In this document: positions 19,087-31,180 of the stretch, piece after piece
How positions within the stretch are numbered: the stretch's first letter is position 1
Layout of the letters: the number at the start of each line of letters is the position of its first letter
Assembly (NCBI RefSeq): GCF_963678635.1
Contig: NC_087065.1
Span: 31,004,252-31,064,251, forward strand
Length of the DNA: 60,000 bases
Origin: Symsagittifera roscoffensis
Taxonomy: Eukaryota > Xenacoelomorpha > Acoela > Convolutidae
Reading direction: 5' to 3'
Made by a program: the position numbers and the translations under genes
The notes under the pieces: generated by a model
Seen by the model: only the letters and a program-made list of their open reading frames with translations
Databases searched by the model: none
Told to the model about the DNA's origin: nothing

Positions 19087-20259
19087 ATGAATCTGAAAAA
19101 CAGTGAAAAACATCGTAGAGCTGCTGGTTCGAAATATCTTGGGGTATCAAGTTCCGCACCTTACTGCAATAGCAGATACCCCACACGCATGATGGTATTA
19201 GATGCGAATACACAACAGGTGTTGATTGATCAACTCTTCTCAGTGCCTAAATACGTGATGCTGGTCAGAATGTCGGAGAGGTCGTATGATTTGTTAATGA
19301 AGATCATACGGACTATCCTGAGGAGATCTGAAGGCAAATTGCAAGACGCGGTGGCTGAAAATTTCGTGAAATTGAGTGAGCTTAATGTGATTGAGTTCCA
19401 GAAAAAGAAGGCGATTGGAGCATTACCGACTGAATTCCCCACGATAGATGAAGATGACGGAATGCATCAGATCATGACAGAGGTGGAACCGTTGCTAGAA
19501 GCTTCAGGAAACCTAGAGAAACATTCAGATGACCCAGAGGCTGTATCCTTACCACAGCCTGGCGCAGACCTTTTGGTGTTCCAACGAGGAAGATTTGTTC
19601 TCGACGGGATTGCCGGACCAAACCCTGCCTGTATCGATCTTGGTAGTTAGAGCCATGATCGCGCTGAGGTGGTTGGAAGCCAACGCGGAGACGAGCGAAC
19701 AGGAAATGATCATACAAACAACTAGCAACTAAACAACGTAAAATTTAACATTTTAGATTTGTTCAAGAACACCTGCAAAGTCCTGATGATACCCAAAGCC
19801 ATCGAGAGGATGTGGAAAAGGCAGATGTTAATGCCTTGTTTCCGTGCCGTCATGACGTCGTGGATGTATGAACGCTCGAAGCGTCATATTTCCAGGATCA
19901 CGGAGGTCTATAAATCCTTCCAGCTGAATGTAGGACCGGAATCCTATAAGATAGCATTTCGGACGCATAGGGACGCCGTAACCACAGCAAAGAAAACTGT
20001 GGCTGGAATGCCTTGTACCACTGAAAACTAGAAAAAAGAGGTTTTATAAGCTGACCTGAAACAGAATCTGAGCCTGTATTTGCACAATAGTTTCTGTAGG
20101 AACCTGGAACAAAAGGTGGACGTAGATCTACTGCCCTAATGCAAGCAGAGATTGCTAGAACAAGATAGTTGGGGCACGGCCCGCAACTCTGTTGACGTAC
20201 TGCAGAAAGTGCTGGAAGAAAGCGAGATGGACGAAGAGGCACAAGAAGCGATGATGTAA
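19087..20259 (+). pseudogene. SGNH block, C-terminal region
   Basis: An open frame of 187 codons at 19087-19650, then shorter ones. It contains helix-rich sequence (SYDLLMKIIRTILRR, DAVAENFVKLSELNVIEFQKKK) of no recognised family. Near 20060 it has LKQNLSLYLHNSFCRNLEQK, which matches LAKNFSLSLHHSFCLNREA in copy C near 22340. The end is acidic (EESEMDEEAQEAMM), as in C (SSDDEEELTR). This fixes the C-terminus of the block and the stop at 20257-20259. The region 18805-19086 between the open frames is degraded coding sequence. Confidence 0.55.
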
Positions 20260-22160
20260 GAATTGAAGGCGAGCCGAAGCAGAGCCCGAGAGAAATGAAA
20301 AACTCAAATGTTATAGTTCGTAAAAACTTGACCAAGTCAACGAAAAATGAGTAGTGAAATTTTTAAATTTCTTGTTTTGTTTATGTCTGGTCAGAACAGA
20401 TATTGAAACTTCTAAACATTGCTATCTGACTTTGTTAAATTGCAATGGATATTTTAGTTTATCAAAACTTATTTATGCAGGCCGTAGGTGAGTATATTAG
20501 TTATAAATTTTTAACTTGTATATTATTTAAAAGTTTTTAAACAGTATAGGACACATCTTCATTTTGTGGCGACCTGGTAGAGTTTGGGTACGCTCGCTCG
20601 AGAAAGGTGGGCACCTCATTACCTTTCCTAGCCACAGAATTTCTTAACTTTAATATTGAGGGCAGTAGCATACATGAACGATTATACTTTGTGAGTAACT
20701 CTAAGTTAATTTTAACCGGTGCGTGGCCATGCCACATCTCAAACTTTTTAAAATCAGCAGGAGAGAAAAATTTTTTTACTGTGAAAAGAAGTTAGTAGTC
20801 ATAAACAAATTTTTATTTTGAACACTCCTCATGGTGCATATTTTGCGAAAATGTTAGAAGGCAGTGAAATGTAGTACGACTCCGTTAATAGCACGCGCTG
20901 AATTGAGGTGACCTGAATAGTTTTCAATTTTTGATACCATTTGTAAGTTGATTATAGAACACTGGCAACCACTTAAAGATAACGCGGAGTTATGCGTTCA
21001 ATGGGGACATTGAGGGGACTGTCCGAGGAGTTTGTGCCATTCTCCGGACTGGCAAAGTCGAACCCACCGATGCACGTGAGGAAGGGCGTTAAAGGCGCTA
21101 TCAGTGAGTTTGTGATAAAAAGGATGCTCAGAATCTTCTTAAGTTATTAAGGGAAATGCAAGAAACATCCATTTTGATCAAAAAATAGTTAAACACTAAC
21201 CAGACAGACACAATCGGATTTATAAGACGAAAATCAGTCGGAAGAAATTAAGAGAGAATGGAAGCTTCTTATTGTGGTAGCAAGACACGATAAGGCGCTT
21301 ATCTGAAGAAGATTGAACGGAAGGAAGGTCCAGTGGGACATCCGGAACGGGTCCCAAACCTCCCGTGCCACAAAATCGGAATGATAACGCCGTTATTTCA
21401 GGGAGAACACGGAATTAGAGGCCCGGTGCCCACAGAATGTTAGAGACATTAAATGCACATTTTAGCTAATGCAATGCCGTGAATGATTTAATTAACTCCA
21501 ACATTGTTTAGAATTTCAGAGCATGAATAGTTAGAGCAGAGGAAAGTATCAACCCATCTCTAATAGATTTTTAAATAACAGTCACTAAAAACATCGTAAG
21601 TTATGGTTTCCTAGCCATGTTTTTGATAGTTATCACTTAGTCTGGGGATTTGAGACCCACCTATGTTGTTGTTTTTGCATGTAGACGGAAGCTGATCAAA
21701 ATTCGTTTGTCGGGTGACCTCAAAACGTTAACTTTTTACTTAGCCCTTAACAGACCAGAAAAATAACTGGCTCCTTCTAGGCGGTTAAATACGAGAAGAG
21801 TTAAGGTAACTGACGTCAGCCAGTCGTCAATAGAGACTTTTTCAACGCTGCGTTACTGTGTAAGGTCTGGGTGAATGTTAGACTTCATCATCCAACTGCT
21901 TTATAAGCCATTTTTTTAATTTGTTTTTTGTTCAAAGCAGTCAGAAAATTGTCATGCAAAACTTTAATTTATAAATAGAAATAGTGTATTCCATAACAAT
22001 CATTTGTAGGTAAAATACCTTTTTTGTTACCCCAGATTTCATCTGAGTTCACACTAAAGCCTCATTTCCTTTCCCTGCTCAAGACTCAAGAATCCACTCT
22101 GAGTACCCGACCTAATTCGTGCCTATTGCTTTTGGAGTACTTGGACCAGACACGCTCGAC
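20260..22160. other. Region between converging copies B and C
   Basis: About 1.9 kb, AT-rich and mostly without ORFs, between the tail ends of B (+) and C (-). A 52-codon ORF lies on + at 20992-21150 (MRSMGTLRGLSEEF...), of unknown relation. A 15-base palindrome GATAAG-GCG-CTTATC is near 21290. If LTRs of B or C exist they should be here, but I could not pair any stretch with the other copies' flanks. Confidence 0.5.
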
Positions 22161-22168
22161 ACCGTGAT

Positions 22169-22400
22169 CTATCTCGTCAATTCTTCTTCGTCATCGGAAC
22201 TGATCACGATTTCCTTCCATCCCTTCAGCTTCTCGTAAGCCCGCATCCACTCTCTCCGTTCTTGCCATCTTGTGGCACTGTTTGGTAACTTCTTCACCGT
22301 AGCCTCTCTGTTTAGACAAAAGGAGTGATGCAAGCTCAAGCTAAAATTCTTTGCCAGATCTTCCTCCAGCATTGACTCCCTCGCTTTAGTGTTGTCTCTG
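22169..22400 (-). pseudogene. SGNH block C-terminus (copy C)
   Basis: A 67-codon open frame beginning MLEEDLAKNFSLSLHHSFC and ending in an acidic SSDDEEELTR. It matches the end of copy B near 20060-20259, so it marks the common C-terminus. From 22400 to 23265 the strand is degraded coding sequence without clear landmarks. Confidence 0.5.
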
Positions 22401-23265
22401 GATAACTTACCAGCCCGCTTCCGTTACGTGGTTATTCCATTTCGATGGGTAAGCAGCGGCCTCCTGAAAAACTTCGGTCAAGTTTCTGCCAGGAATTGGC
22501 GATATTTCTTTTGATGTTTCTTCATGTTGTTTTTTGTCAAGACATACAAGCAAGAATTTAACGTCGTCCTGAACCATGAGAAAAACTGTATGCGTCTCTA
22601 TACGCGCTTCACTTCCAGCGGTGCAGCGAATACCTTGCTGGCAGTCTCAAACATCACAAGCCTCCTGCTATAATCAATCGCATGTATCGCCTCCACGGTT
22701 GGTGCTTTTGACCCTCGGTATTTCATCGCGTTCTCTTCAATCCATCGCAGTGCCAGCATCGACCTCACCACGAAGACCGCCCTTTTTGTTGATCATCTGG
22801 TAAACCTATCGCCCGAACATCCCATATCAACTGAGACGGCCTTATCAATCATCACTCTCTGGCTATACGCTTCCACCATTGACATGTGTAGCGGGTACTG
22901 GTTCCGACAGAAGTTTGCCATGACCGACCCAACGAAGGATTTTGCATTCAGCAGCAGACTCTAACCTTCACTCAACGGAAATCACATCTCTGGTTCCAAG
23001 CCGATCTTTATCTGTATTATGCTTCTGAATCATTTACAACACTCCAGACCAGGACTCCGCACGCAACGCCGTAACTAGATGGTTATCGGATTCAAGCCTC
23101 TCTATTGACTCCAAAAAACATAACCTTGAGAAGAGTCTTAGCGCCGTCGCCAAGTTCGACGTGGTACTCGCGTAACAGCAGCCAAAATCTGCACATAATT
23201 TTTCTCTTTTTCTGTAATATCACCAAACCACGTGGCGAAATCTTTTCTCTGGAACGACTGAATTC

Positions 23266-24943
23266 TCACGCAAGATCAACATCAGAAGAGTGTCCCCCAC
23301 CTCCGGCTGTTATATTGAAGCAAGTGCCTGGCTCCATCTTTTTTGGTGTTTCATCTCTAGATTTATCCACTTTCTTTTTAGATTCTTCACGATGAGGCAA
23401 AATCAGCTTGTGTATCACATTCAAGTTCCCTAGGTCCTCATCCTTCCCTGGTGACAACCTTATTCACTCCGTGATCGCTTCATTCAAACTCGCTTGAGGG
23501 TGCGGGCACCAAGAAGATCTCAATAACTTCCAGACTGTTCCCAAGCTCGTGAACAGTACGCTGTTCCCGCTGCCTAACCTCAATTCCACTCTTTTCCCTG
23601 ATCGTTGCACACAGATTATCTCGGGTCCTTTTTGAGAGGTAAGCCCAGACTCGGCTTTTCCATTTCTAACGTGTCGATTTCAAATGTTTTTCCCTCCAAA
23701 ATTTCAACAACTCCGTGACTGCTTCTGTGCTCAAGAATGGATTGTATGACATTCCAATTACTCCGGAGACGTACCGAAATTCTCCCTATTTCGAAGGCTT
23801 CAAATACTCCTCCGCCTCTATCATTGCTCGATGCACGTCAAGATTACTGTCAAACTTCTTGTTCGAGAACCTCTGGGTTTCATCAATTTTCGCATATTTC
23901 TCGAGATTGCCTGGATTCATCGGCCTTTTCAATCCCAGCACTCTGCTCTACGTTTAGGATGATGCTCGAGACCCTGTTCTCCATCGCCGGGTTCTTCGTG
24001 GCCTTCTGGTAGCAAGCTTGGATCACTGCATCCGGCATCACCGACATGATACATCTCATGAAACAATTGGCGTCCTTCCTCCTCGTAAGACACAACCCGG
24101 AGTCATCTCGAGCAACATACTGCATCATCATCCGGTACACATGAAGACCCCTGTCGCCTTACTTCAGTTTGTCGCATGAGGTCAGATCTTCCAATGCAAC
24201 TCCAGTCAAACTCCATGTGAACAATAACTGACCCTCAGTCCGGTTGAAAGGGTTCGCCATCTGAGGTTGGGCAGATGACCGTGCCCTCAACTCGTTCTCG
24301 AAGTACTCAAACTGCAATTTCTCCCACGATCTGCTTTCTGCTGCGTGGCCCAATAATCCATCTCAAGAAACACGTGGCGTCCTTGCTTCTCGCATGACTC
24401 AACCCCGGACACCCGCGGTCCAGCTTCTTCAAACAAGTCCCTAGTTCTTTCATCTTATCCACCGCTATCCACCAGGAACGAGCAGTGTTCCTCGTAAGTC
24501 CCTTTTTTAAGCGGATCATTTATGATATGTTGTCCGACGCTCTGGTGCTGTCTGGAAACCCATTCCTTGTCGACATCCACCTCCCATGTTTACCCACTGG
24601 TGGAACCTCTCTCCATCCTCGCCATCTGTGGTTTAAAGTTATTTTCTGTCACTGGACCAGGTGCAGCCTCCAAATCGGCCTTCATCTCCACTAGCTTCCT
24701 AGATGTCGATTTGTCCTTGTAAGCTGCAGTCTTCCATCTTGCCAAAACCATCGGAGGTGTCTCCCACAGTTTCGCCTCTGACAACGCCTCCGCTGAAGGA
24801 CTCCCTTCCTCCATCTCTCGCTTCCTCTTCCTTGACCTTGGTTGTTTGCCCGGGGGTATAGACACGATCATCACAGAAGCGGCTTCCTTTTCCTGGCCCT
24901 CTTCTCCTGACTCTTGCCTCCCCTGTCCTCTTGCATCAAGCAC
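23266..24943 (-). pseudogene. SGNH block, distal region (copy C)
   Basis: Open frames at 24590-24943 (basic, with RSRKRKREMEE), 24159-24519, 23883-24140 and 23266-23457. The 23883-24140 frame has YVARDDSGLCLTRRKDANCFMR, homologous to LIARDNSAIVWAKRKDLLCFTK in A at 15146. A related ARSKDATCFLRWI occurs at 24370, which suggests an internal repeat of this motif. The RKR-rich piece could be a nuclear localisation signal. No family recognised. Confidence 0.5.
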
Positions 24944-25767
24944 CTTTTTCCCTATCTAGTCAAAGGTTTAATAATTATATTGGCTAAAATATGTGGTTCA
25001 TCTTAATCACTCATTTTGGTGTGAATTTTTTCTACGCTCATTTTTGTTTTGCTTAGTAGAGCTGTCTTTACAAGATTTGGGCTCGATGTTCGGCTTCTTT
25101 TCCCGGATATGAATCATCTTGCTAAGCATTTTTTCTTTTGCCTTCTTATCCAGTCCGCGTCCCATCAAGATAGGCTCTTAGAATTCCACCACTATGTCTC
25201 ATAGTTCCTCCTGAACTCTTCAATATCCACTTTTTGCTTCACCTTTTGATTGAACTTCATCTTTCAAAAATTTGTGCCATCCTTTTTGATCCAGAGTATT
25301 CAAAAACCTTGATTAATTCCCTCAAAGTGTTTTTCTCCTTGCTATCCTTGCTCAAGAACATCATGCCAAGGTCCAGTGGTTGACTCCCAAGCTGTAACTC
25401 TAGATTTTTTTGGGGAGAGCCCGACGGTGGTGTCGCTGTATCTTCCTCACCGTTCACCACTCAAGTCCAGGAGTATTTCTCACGTAGTGCCAGGACTGTA
25501 GCTCCCAGGTTTTGCTTCTTCAGTCGGGGTTAACCCCGTTTCCATGTCCTCCTCGGGGTCACTCCAGGAGTGTCGACTGGCAGAGGCGAGGGCGTGACTG
25601 GGTTCGGCTACTTATACTCCGCGAGAGGCACATAAAGAGCGACAGCCGCTGCAAGCCTACGTCCTCATGTTGTAGCTCCACTTTTTCGAGGCCATAGGGC
25701 GCCAAATAACTCCTCTTGCTGCATCTTGACTCCGCCATCAAGTGCAGGTGTTCTTCCTCCACTTTTA
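24944..25767 (-). pseudogene. SGNH block, degraded segment (copy C)
   Basis: Only short open frames (25257-25460 and 25559-25762) with no recognised motif. The position corresponds to 14150-14700 in copy A, where sequence is also acidic and low in landmarks. Treated as decayed coding sequence of the block because both neighbours belong to it. Confidence 0.35.
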
Positions 25768-27431
25768 TTAGCCGTCATCACATACTGGGTCTTTGTTCTC
25801 GAACCCAGCCCTCTCAAGCACTTTGCTTACTTGTCGTACATCGCACATCGACGGCATTGAACCCCTCATCTTCTTAGCCTCGGTCGTCCAAGAGTTTATC
25901 TTAATCTCCTTCGAGTATAAATATGCAGCTGCAGAGTACTCAACAAACAAGGGATCCCAGCCTTGTGTAAACACCCTTTGTGGTTGCTCTACCACTTCTT
26001 GCACTGACGGCACCAACATCGGGTTGTTCATACCCGACGTCATCCGCCTCACAGCGGGGAATTACGGGAGAGTGGCCGGCAGCAAATCCTGCTCTAGAAT
26101 TATCTCTAACTCCTTTCTCACCAGGTCAAAGGCCTCCGTCCAAGTCGGTATCCTCAAAATTTGCCGGGCGTGTTTCATGATGTGATTCAGGTTCCAAAAT
26201 TTATTTTAGGCCTCGATCGGTCCCTCTTGCTTTCCACTTATCCTGCTAGGTAACTGGCCTCTGAAAATCCCAAACAACACCGTCTCGCTCATCAGTGTTC
26301 TCATGTTTCCCTGCACGCACCAGTTCAGTGCCGTTTCATCTAGAGTGCTAATCAAGCTTACATGCACCACCGAGTGTCGATATGTCGTAATCAAGGGGTC
26401 CGGGAAAGCATAGTTTACTTCCGGTCCATGGACGCAGGTCATCACTTCTCCCAGTCCTCTGACCACTCTTAGAGGATCCGGTTGCATCGCCAAGCACAGG
26501 TCCGTCAAGAGAGGCATGCCCCGTTCACCTCCTTGACTTGCTGCTAAGTATTCGGGCTTGCTTGTTCCCCCGCAAGTGTCGGTTCTGCATCAAGAGGTAC
26601 TCCACCAGAACCATCTTCAGTCCTGCAACACATTTGTAGGAGTAGGTCTCAGGACTTGCATGAGCTCTAGCCATGGAAATCGGTTCCACATACTTCATCA
26701 GACGATGTAATACTGCGAGATTCCCATTAGTCAAGAGGGTATTTTTCAAATACCCATCAATTCTGATGGTCTCCACACCTCTGCTAAACATAAAAGCTGA
26801 GCACATAATGAAAAGTACCCGGAAAACAACAAATATAATGCCAGTAACAGGTTGGAAGGTCCTAAAAGAACGTGTGGAAGAGCGTCTTCCCCGCGGAGAA
26901 TATACCGAATCTACTTTTTCTCTCAACACGGGCTCAAGAATCTCATGGTTTTGAGTGCTTTTCTCGTTCTCTAGTTTCTCATGGCGTGCTCTTTCCAGAA
27001 ACCATTGATGTTAGTGTCATTCTCCGAACAAACGAACGTTCCCATCGTCAGTCTTCTCTTTTCGGCTGGCTCAAGTTGAATCTGCATAATTTCCCATACC
27101 TGCTTTATCAACGTAAATGCAGTTTCTTCATTCTTGTCCGTCACACTATCTAGCCTCGGTGTCAGGAGTGGTCATCTTCCCCCGCTTGTGTCAGGCGATA
27201 AACCGTTGATTCCAGTTGCTTCTCCGCACACGCCACGTTCCTCCGATCTTGTAATGGTAGCCTCGAGCTACTCGTAGAGCCTACAGTCGTGAGCTCCATG
27301 CTTCGAAACCATAAACTCGCGGTCAAGTGGCTGATCACATGTCCGGCTGGCCACATGTCTATTATTTCGGGCTTGAAATTGAGTTGTCTGGCGAGATTTG
27401 AAATCTTCAGACATAACACTTCATCCAACAC
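25768..27431 (-). pseudogene. SGNH block, middle region (copy C)
   Basis: Open frames in order on the - strand: 27162-27431 (MLDEVLCLKISNLARQLNFKP), 26525-26929 (GYLKNTLLTNGNLAVLHRLMKYVEP), 26206-26517 (MPLLTDLCLAM, YRHSVVHVSLIS) and 25768-26052 (GWDPLFVEYSAAAYLYS). Each has a partner in copy A (12520, none clear, 13405, 13960) or copy D (51280, 51990 with HRNLEVFHRLMKNVDP). Conserved order across copies of opposite strand shows this was one long coding region. Function unknown. Confidence 0.58.
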
Positions 27432-27515
27432 AATCAGGATATCTACCAGTTCTTAGATGCATTTCAGGGCATGATACACGTCCGCCCAGGCCGCTGCCAC
27501 TTCCACTTTCAGGGT

Positions 27516-28112
27516 TCATACGTTTTTCGGCTCCACCTCCCGGTTCGGAACGGCCATCAGCATACGCAGCCCGCTGCCTTTCGCTATCAGGACCAACACC
27601 GCGTACACGAATTGAAGATTAGGTATGACTGCCACCAACTCTTGTATTTCATTCATCGAGGCAAACAACGTCTGTATCGCCTCCCAGATCTTCTTTGGGG
27701 TGGGCATTCCACTCCTCGAGGGCTTCAGTAGTCGTGCTGCGTGCAGTTGGTCGTTCATCCCTGCAAACAGTAACAACTCTGGTTCGCATGGTGTCTCTGA
27801 TTTCACTGCTACAACCAGGGTCAAAACAACTGGTTCAGCTCTGCTCCTTGCAACAAGTACTCAAGATTCTCAGGCCAAAAGAGCTTCTCTGATGTTTCTG
27901 CAAAGTCCGATCCCGCGACGATCACCACCAGCAGCTCCCAGGACCGAGCGATCATAGGCAGCCAGTGTCTTGGCCGACTGAGACGTTCGACGCTCATCTC
28001 TGTATCTAGGATCCTCCGCCAACTGCGAACATGCATAGGCGGCATCAGGATTTCCCATGCTCCTAGGATGAAGAAGCTTTTCCACTGCTCGCAATTGCGC
28101 CGGTTTGGCCAC
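27516..28112 (-). pseudogene. SGNH-like domain 2 (copy C)
   Basis: The frame 27821-28045 has WELLVVIVAGSDFAETSEKLFWPE, and the following frame 27516-27824 has PELLLFAGMNDQLHAARLL and, about 60 residues on, FVYAVLVLIAKGSG. The first is at the position of SGNH block I but lacks the GDS order; the second has the block III G-x-N-D. This parallels 11960-12330 in A and 50740-51130 in D. The fold assignment rests on these two motifs only, so a distinct family is possible. Confidence 0.5.
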
Positions 28113-28649
28113 TGTTTCTAGCTTTGCCCATGTGGTGTTTCACTGGCTCTGCGATCACGCCTGGACTACCTAGCTCCTTAAAGGGTCGATAACTGACAGG
28201 ACCAAAGACCAATCATCTCGGGATGCCTGGCTTGCCAGGTCCGCCGTCTCTATAGTCCTTTCTCGACTATGCTCAGGTCCTCATGGAAAAAGGCTATTGA
28301 GCTCTAGGATCTCCATCAACTCCCGCCTGTAGGCCAATTCTTCTAAATCCAGATTCTTCGCTCTTTCTAGATATATGGCCTTGCTCGCTTCCCCGCGCCT
28401 TCCGCCAAGGACGTATTCTCGTTACTTTTCTCCACTATCGCAACTTACGACCCGATTGAACTCTATGGCGTTGAGGACTGCCTGACGGCTTTTTCCAGGA
28501 TAGTCGAGCCCCACTACCTGCTCCTGCTGCTCGCTGAACTTCTCTAGAATCGATACTTTTCCCCAAGCTGTTATCTACTGGCCTGACTGGGAAGAAAGGA
28601 GGCCCCGGCGAAAATTGAAGTAGTCAGTCTTTAGCAAATCCGACTCTAG
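28113..28649 (-). pseudogene. Linker between SGNH-like domains (copy C)
   Basis: No ORF of useful length. It corresponds in position to 11228-11788 in A and 50041-50740 in D. Decayed coding sequence, no landmark recognised. Confidence 0.3.
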
Positions 28650-29165
28650 ACTTTTGATGTGCCTCTGGAAAACTTTACTCAACCATTTCACGCCTTTAGG
28701 TCAATCAAAGTGAACGATATCAGCGGAGCAGACATCCAGTAAGGAATCTTCCATCATAAGTGCAACATGAAGCAACTTCAGACGCAGGATACTGTTCATC
28801 TGGACTTCTCGTATCACCCCATTGATCTGACGCACTCGTTCATTCATATTTATCCCATTCTCCGGTCCTTGTGTATTTTGTATGGTACCGTGCAGATCGT
28901 GACTATTATGGGATCCAAGTAGATCCTTGCCTGCTTCAAGAGGCAGCTCACCTTCTCTGGCAACCTCATCGCCTTCCTCGCCTCGCTTCTAGAAACGTTG
29001 TTTGTCCCCATCATGATGAGCACTGTGTGTATTTTCCTTACCTAAGGCATCTCAAGTGAAGCTAGCGTTCGATTCATCGCCGCGCCTGAAAAACTCAAGA
29101 TTCACACTTGCCAGTGTGCTGGGATCCCCGCCAGGACCCTGACGAGACTGTCTCCTATTATAAAG
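28650..29165 (-). pseudogene. SGNH hydrolase domain 1 (copy C)
   Basis: On the - strand, block I IIGDSLVRVL is intact, with the serine codon at 29149-29147. Block III reads MMGTNNVSR around 29008-28990, so the usual GTND has become GTNN. Block V reads DIVHFD at 28721-28704, keeping the Asp and His, where D has DGIHFD. Serine to His distance is about 146 residues, normal for the small SGNH family. Frames shift between blocks and a stop follows block V, so this copy is dead. The motif order confirms the family. Confidence 0.78.
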
Positions 29166-30329
29166 TGAACTGCGCCTTTCGGTATCCTGGTTCCGTGAAG
29201 TAAGCCACCCAAGCTGCTTCGTTGATCACCACCCTGCTTTCGCACTGGGCACTCGTCCAATCTTCCTTGTGGTATCGGTGGTCTTTTTCTTCAATGTTCT
29301 TCTTGTAATTTGAGATAACGGCGCCTCTCACCAGTTGTTTTTTCCAGGGGTTTTTGAGGGTTCTCGACTGCAACCTCTCTTGCAACTCCTTGAAGCGCGG
29401 AGTTCCAGAGCTAACCTGGCCACCACCAATAGAACTGGGCGTCAGAACAGGTAGTGCCACATCCACCATCAGCGGATTGATCCGGCTCAACTCTAGATCT
29501 CTCAAGGACGGAGTGGTTTCCGGAGGGGTCCACGTCTCTAGATTTTCGCTCATCTGTTTTTGAGCCACCCTATTGAGATTAAAAATACCACTCGCCCTGG
29601 GTGCTTCGTTTACCTCCATCTTTGACTCCGATCTGCCTTAGTTTCATCGAAGTTTCATCGAGCCATCAAAGTTTCATCTGTTGCCGTATTTGCAATCATT
29701 AAGATTCGACTTCAGCTGGTTGCGGCTTGCTGTGGTCTCTTGCACCTTGCGGGTCTGTTCCAACTCGGCCTTCATCATATCCCTCTCAAGTATATCCCTC
29801 TCAAGCTGCTTTGTCCCTGTCCCGAGCGGCTGGGTTCCTTTCCAGAGTGGCTTGATCCCGTTCTTTCTGGGTCTTCTCCAATACTCTCCTCAGTTTTTTG
29901 AGGTCAGGGTATGCCTCCTCCGTCTGCTGAGCTCTTATAATTGATACGGGTTTGCTGCTGGACTGAGCCCCAGTCCTTGTGGCTGGCCTGGTCGGGAGAG
30001 GAAACTCGCCTGCACCGTATTTCGTAGTATTGCTGAAGCCAAGACTTCTCGCCAAGTCATACCCTCTCAAGCCTCCTTGGGAGCTCCACGGCAGCCATCT
30101 AGTTTATTCTTGTTTGATTTTCCAACCGACGTGTATCCCACCATTAGCACGACTTCCATTGCTGACTCCCGGCCTTATCCTTGTGATTCCAGCTGCAAGA
30201 TGGCATTCAGCATCACCGCCATCCTCTCGTCCACCTGGGATTGATCAAAATCCCTCAGACGCTTATTTAACTCATCAAGTGTGAGCTTGTTCAATGCCGC
30301 TGGCAGCGATTTCCAAAGCGATCGGCCAT
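29158..30329 (-). pseudogene. SGNH block, N-terminal region (copy C)
   Basis: Begins at an ATG on the - strand at 30329-30327 (ATGGCCGAT), matching ATGGCTGAT at 48351 in D; a one-base shift soon follows. Pieces in order: LDELNKRLRDFDQSQVDERMAVMLN (30175-30405 frame), GYDLARSLGFSNTTKYGAGEFPLPTRP (29801-30070), a charged helix TQKERDQATLERN, and 29158-29619 with EDWTSAQCESRVVI. D has all of them in the same order. No recognised domain before the SGNH blocks. Confidence 0.6.
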
Positions 30330-30339
30330 TCCTGAATAT

Positions 30340-30428
30340 CACTGAACACTCAAGAAAAAACCGTACTAGATTACCATTCCAGAAGAAACCGTACCAGATA
30401 ATCACTCAAGAAAAAACCGTAGCAGAGC
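30340..30428 (-). repeat. Short direct repeats upstream of the SGNH block (copy C)
   Basis: On the - strand, two clear copies and a partial third of a roughly 28-32 bp unit with CTGGTACGG followed by TTTCTTGAGTG precede the start ATG. Copy D has three copies of the same unit at 48256-48340, also directly before its ATG. They may be protein-binding sites in a promoter or leader, by inference. Confidence 0.6.
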
Positions 30429-30878
30429 GTGATTTACTGGATCCCCACTCAGACTCTTGCTCGTTAATCTCGATCGTCTCAACCTGATTCTTCTTGATTA
30501 TTAATCAAATTGAGTCTGAAAACAAAACCAAGTTTTAAACTTGCCCACTTCTCTTCACCGATGTAATCCCCATTCACTAGCTTCTAAAAATTAAAAAACA
30601 GTCTTGATTAAATGATATTTCCGTTAATCAGTCCATTTCTTGCTCCAGTGGGCGAAAAATCACATTTGCATGCATCATTTCAAAAGTTTAATCAAGTATG
30701 AAATCATGCAGATCTGTCTACATTTTTATCATCGTGTGATTTGGTTCAATATTTCAGTTTGAGTATCATGACATTAAATCAAAACCTACTCATATACCAA
30801 GTACCATACCCCTTTAAATGAAAAACCCTATGCCCAGTCGACTTTCAAGCCCAAAATCAAGACCCTTACACCCACACA
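30429..30878 (-). other. Non-coding gap between macro domain and SGNH block (copy C)
   Basis: AT-rich and without ORFs. It corresponds to 9064-9536 in A and 47824-48350 in D. I do not see the CCTGGA hairpin of A and B here. Confidence 0.4.
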
Positions 30879-31180
30879 TTAATTTTCCTCTGTTCGGATT
30901 GTAAACAGTAAGTCTGTAGGGCATAAAGTTCTGTACCTCATTATCAGGATCCACCCATTTCTTTTCACTGACCCTTCGTTGCCAAAAGAGGACAAGTATT
31001 TGCCTGGCACCTGCGATACTGAGGGTGGGAACGCCAACAACTCTCCAAATCTCGGTCTTTGTCTGAACAAGAACTCCACATTTTGATAAAAATTTTTGAA
31101 GTCCGCCTCTAGCTTGGTCTTAAAGCTCCTGTCTGCTGTTATCTAGATCGCACTGGTCCTGTCAGACAAGATGAAATCAT
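30879..31180 (-). pseudogene. TARG1-like macro domain, 3'-truncated (copy C)
   Basis: The - strand frame reads SFKTKLEADFKNFYQNVEFLFRQ at about 31125-31060 and then PRFGELLAFPPSVSQVPGKYL to about 31005. This matches SFKTALAVNFKREYKKIEFLWKQ and PVASQIPGKY of copy A. After that the homology breaks, and the C-terminal helix and strands (LVLALxRLRDFL onward) are not recognisable. It confirms that the domain was present in the C/D subfamily. Confidence 0.7.

Larger units (their letters stand above)
15536..20259 (+). mobile_element. Copy B: 5'-truncated relative fused to copy A
   Basis: Begins inside integrase (QIRQKRR, at about 15540) and continues with the GPY/F module, Pol tail, macro domain (16581-17084), a gap and an SGNH block (17668-20259) that has lost its middle. 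It is closely related to A at DNA level, and for 281 bases it is almost identical to A. No Gag, protease, RT or RNase H is present. The 3' end is set by the stop at 20257-20259, after sequence homologous to the C-terminus of the block in copy C. Confidence 0.8.

Noticed and set aside
20260-22160. 3' LTRs of B and C
   Set aside because: I looked for stretches shared between this region, the inverted repeat arms and the flanks of D and found none that I could support.
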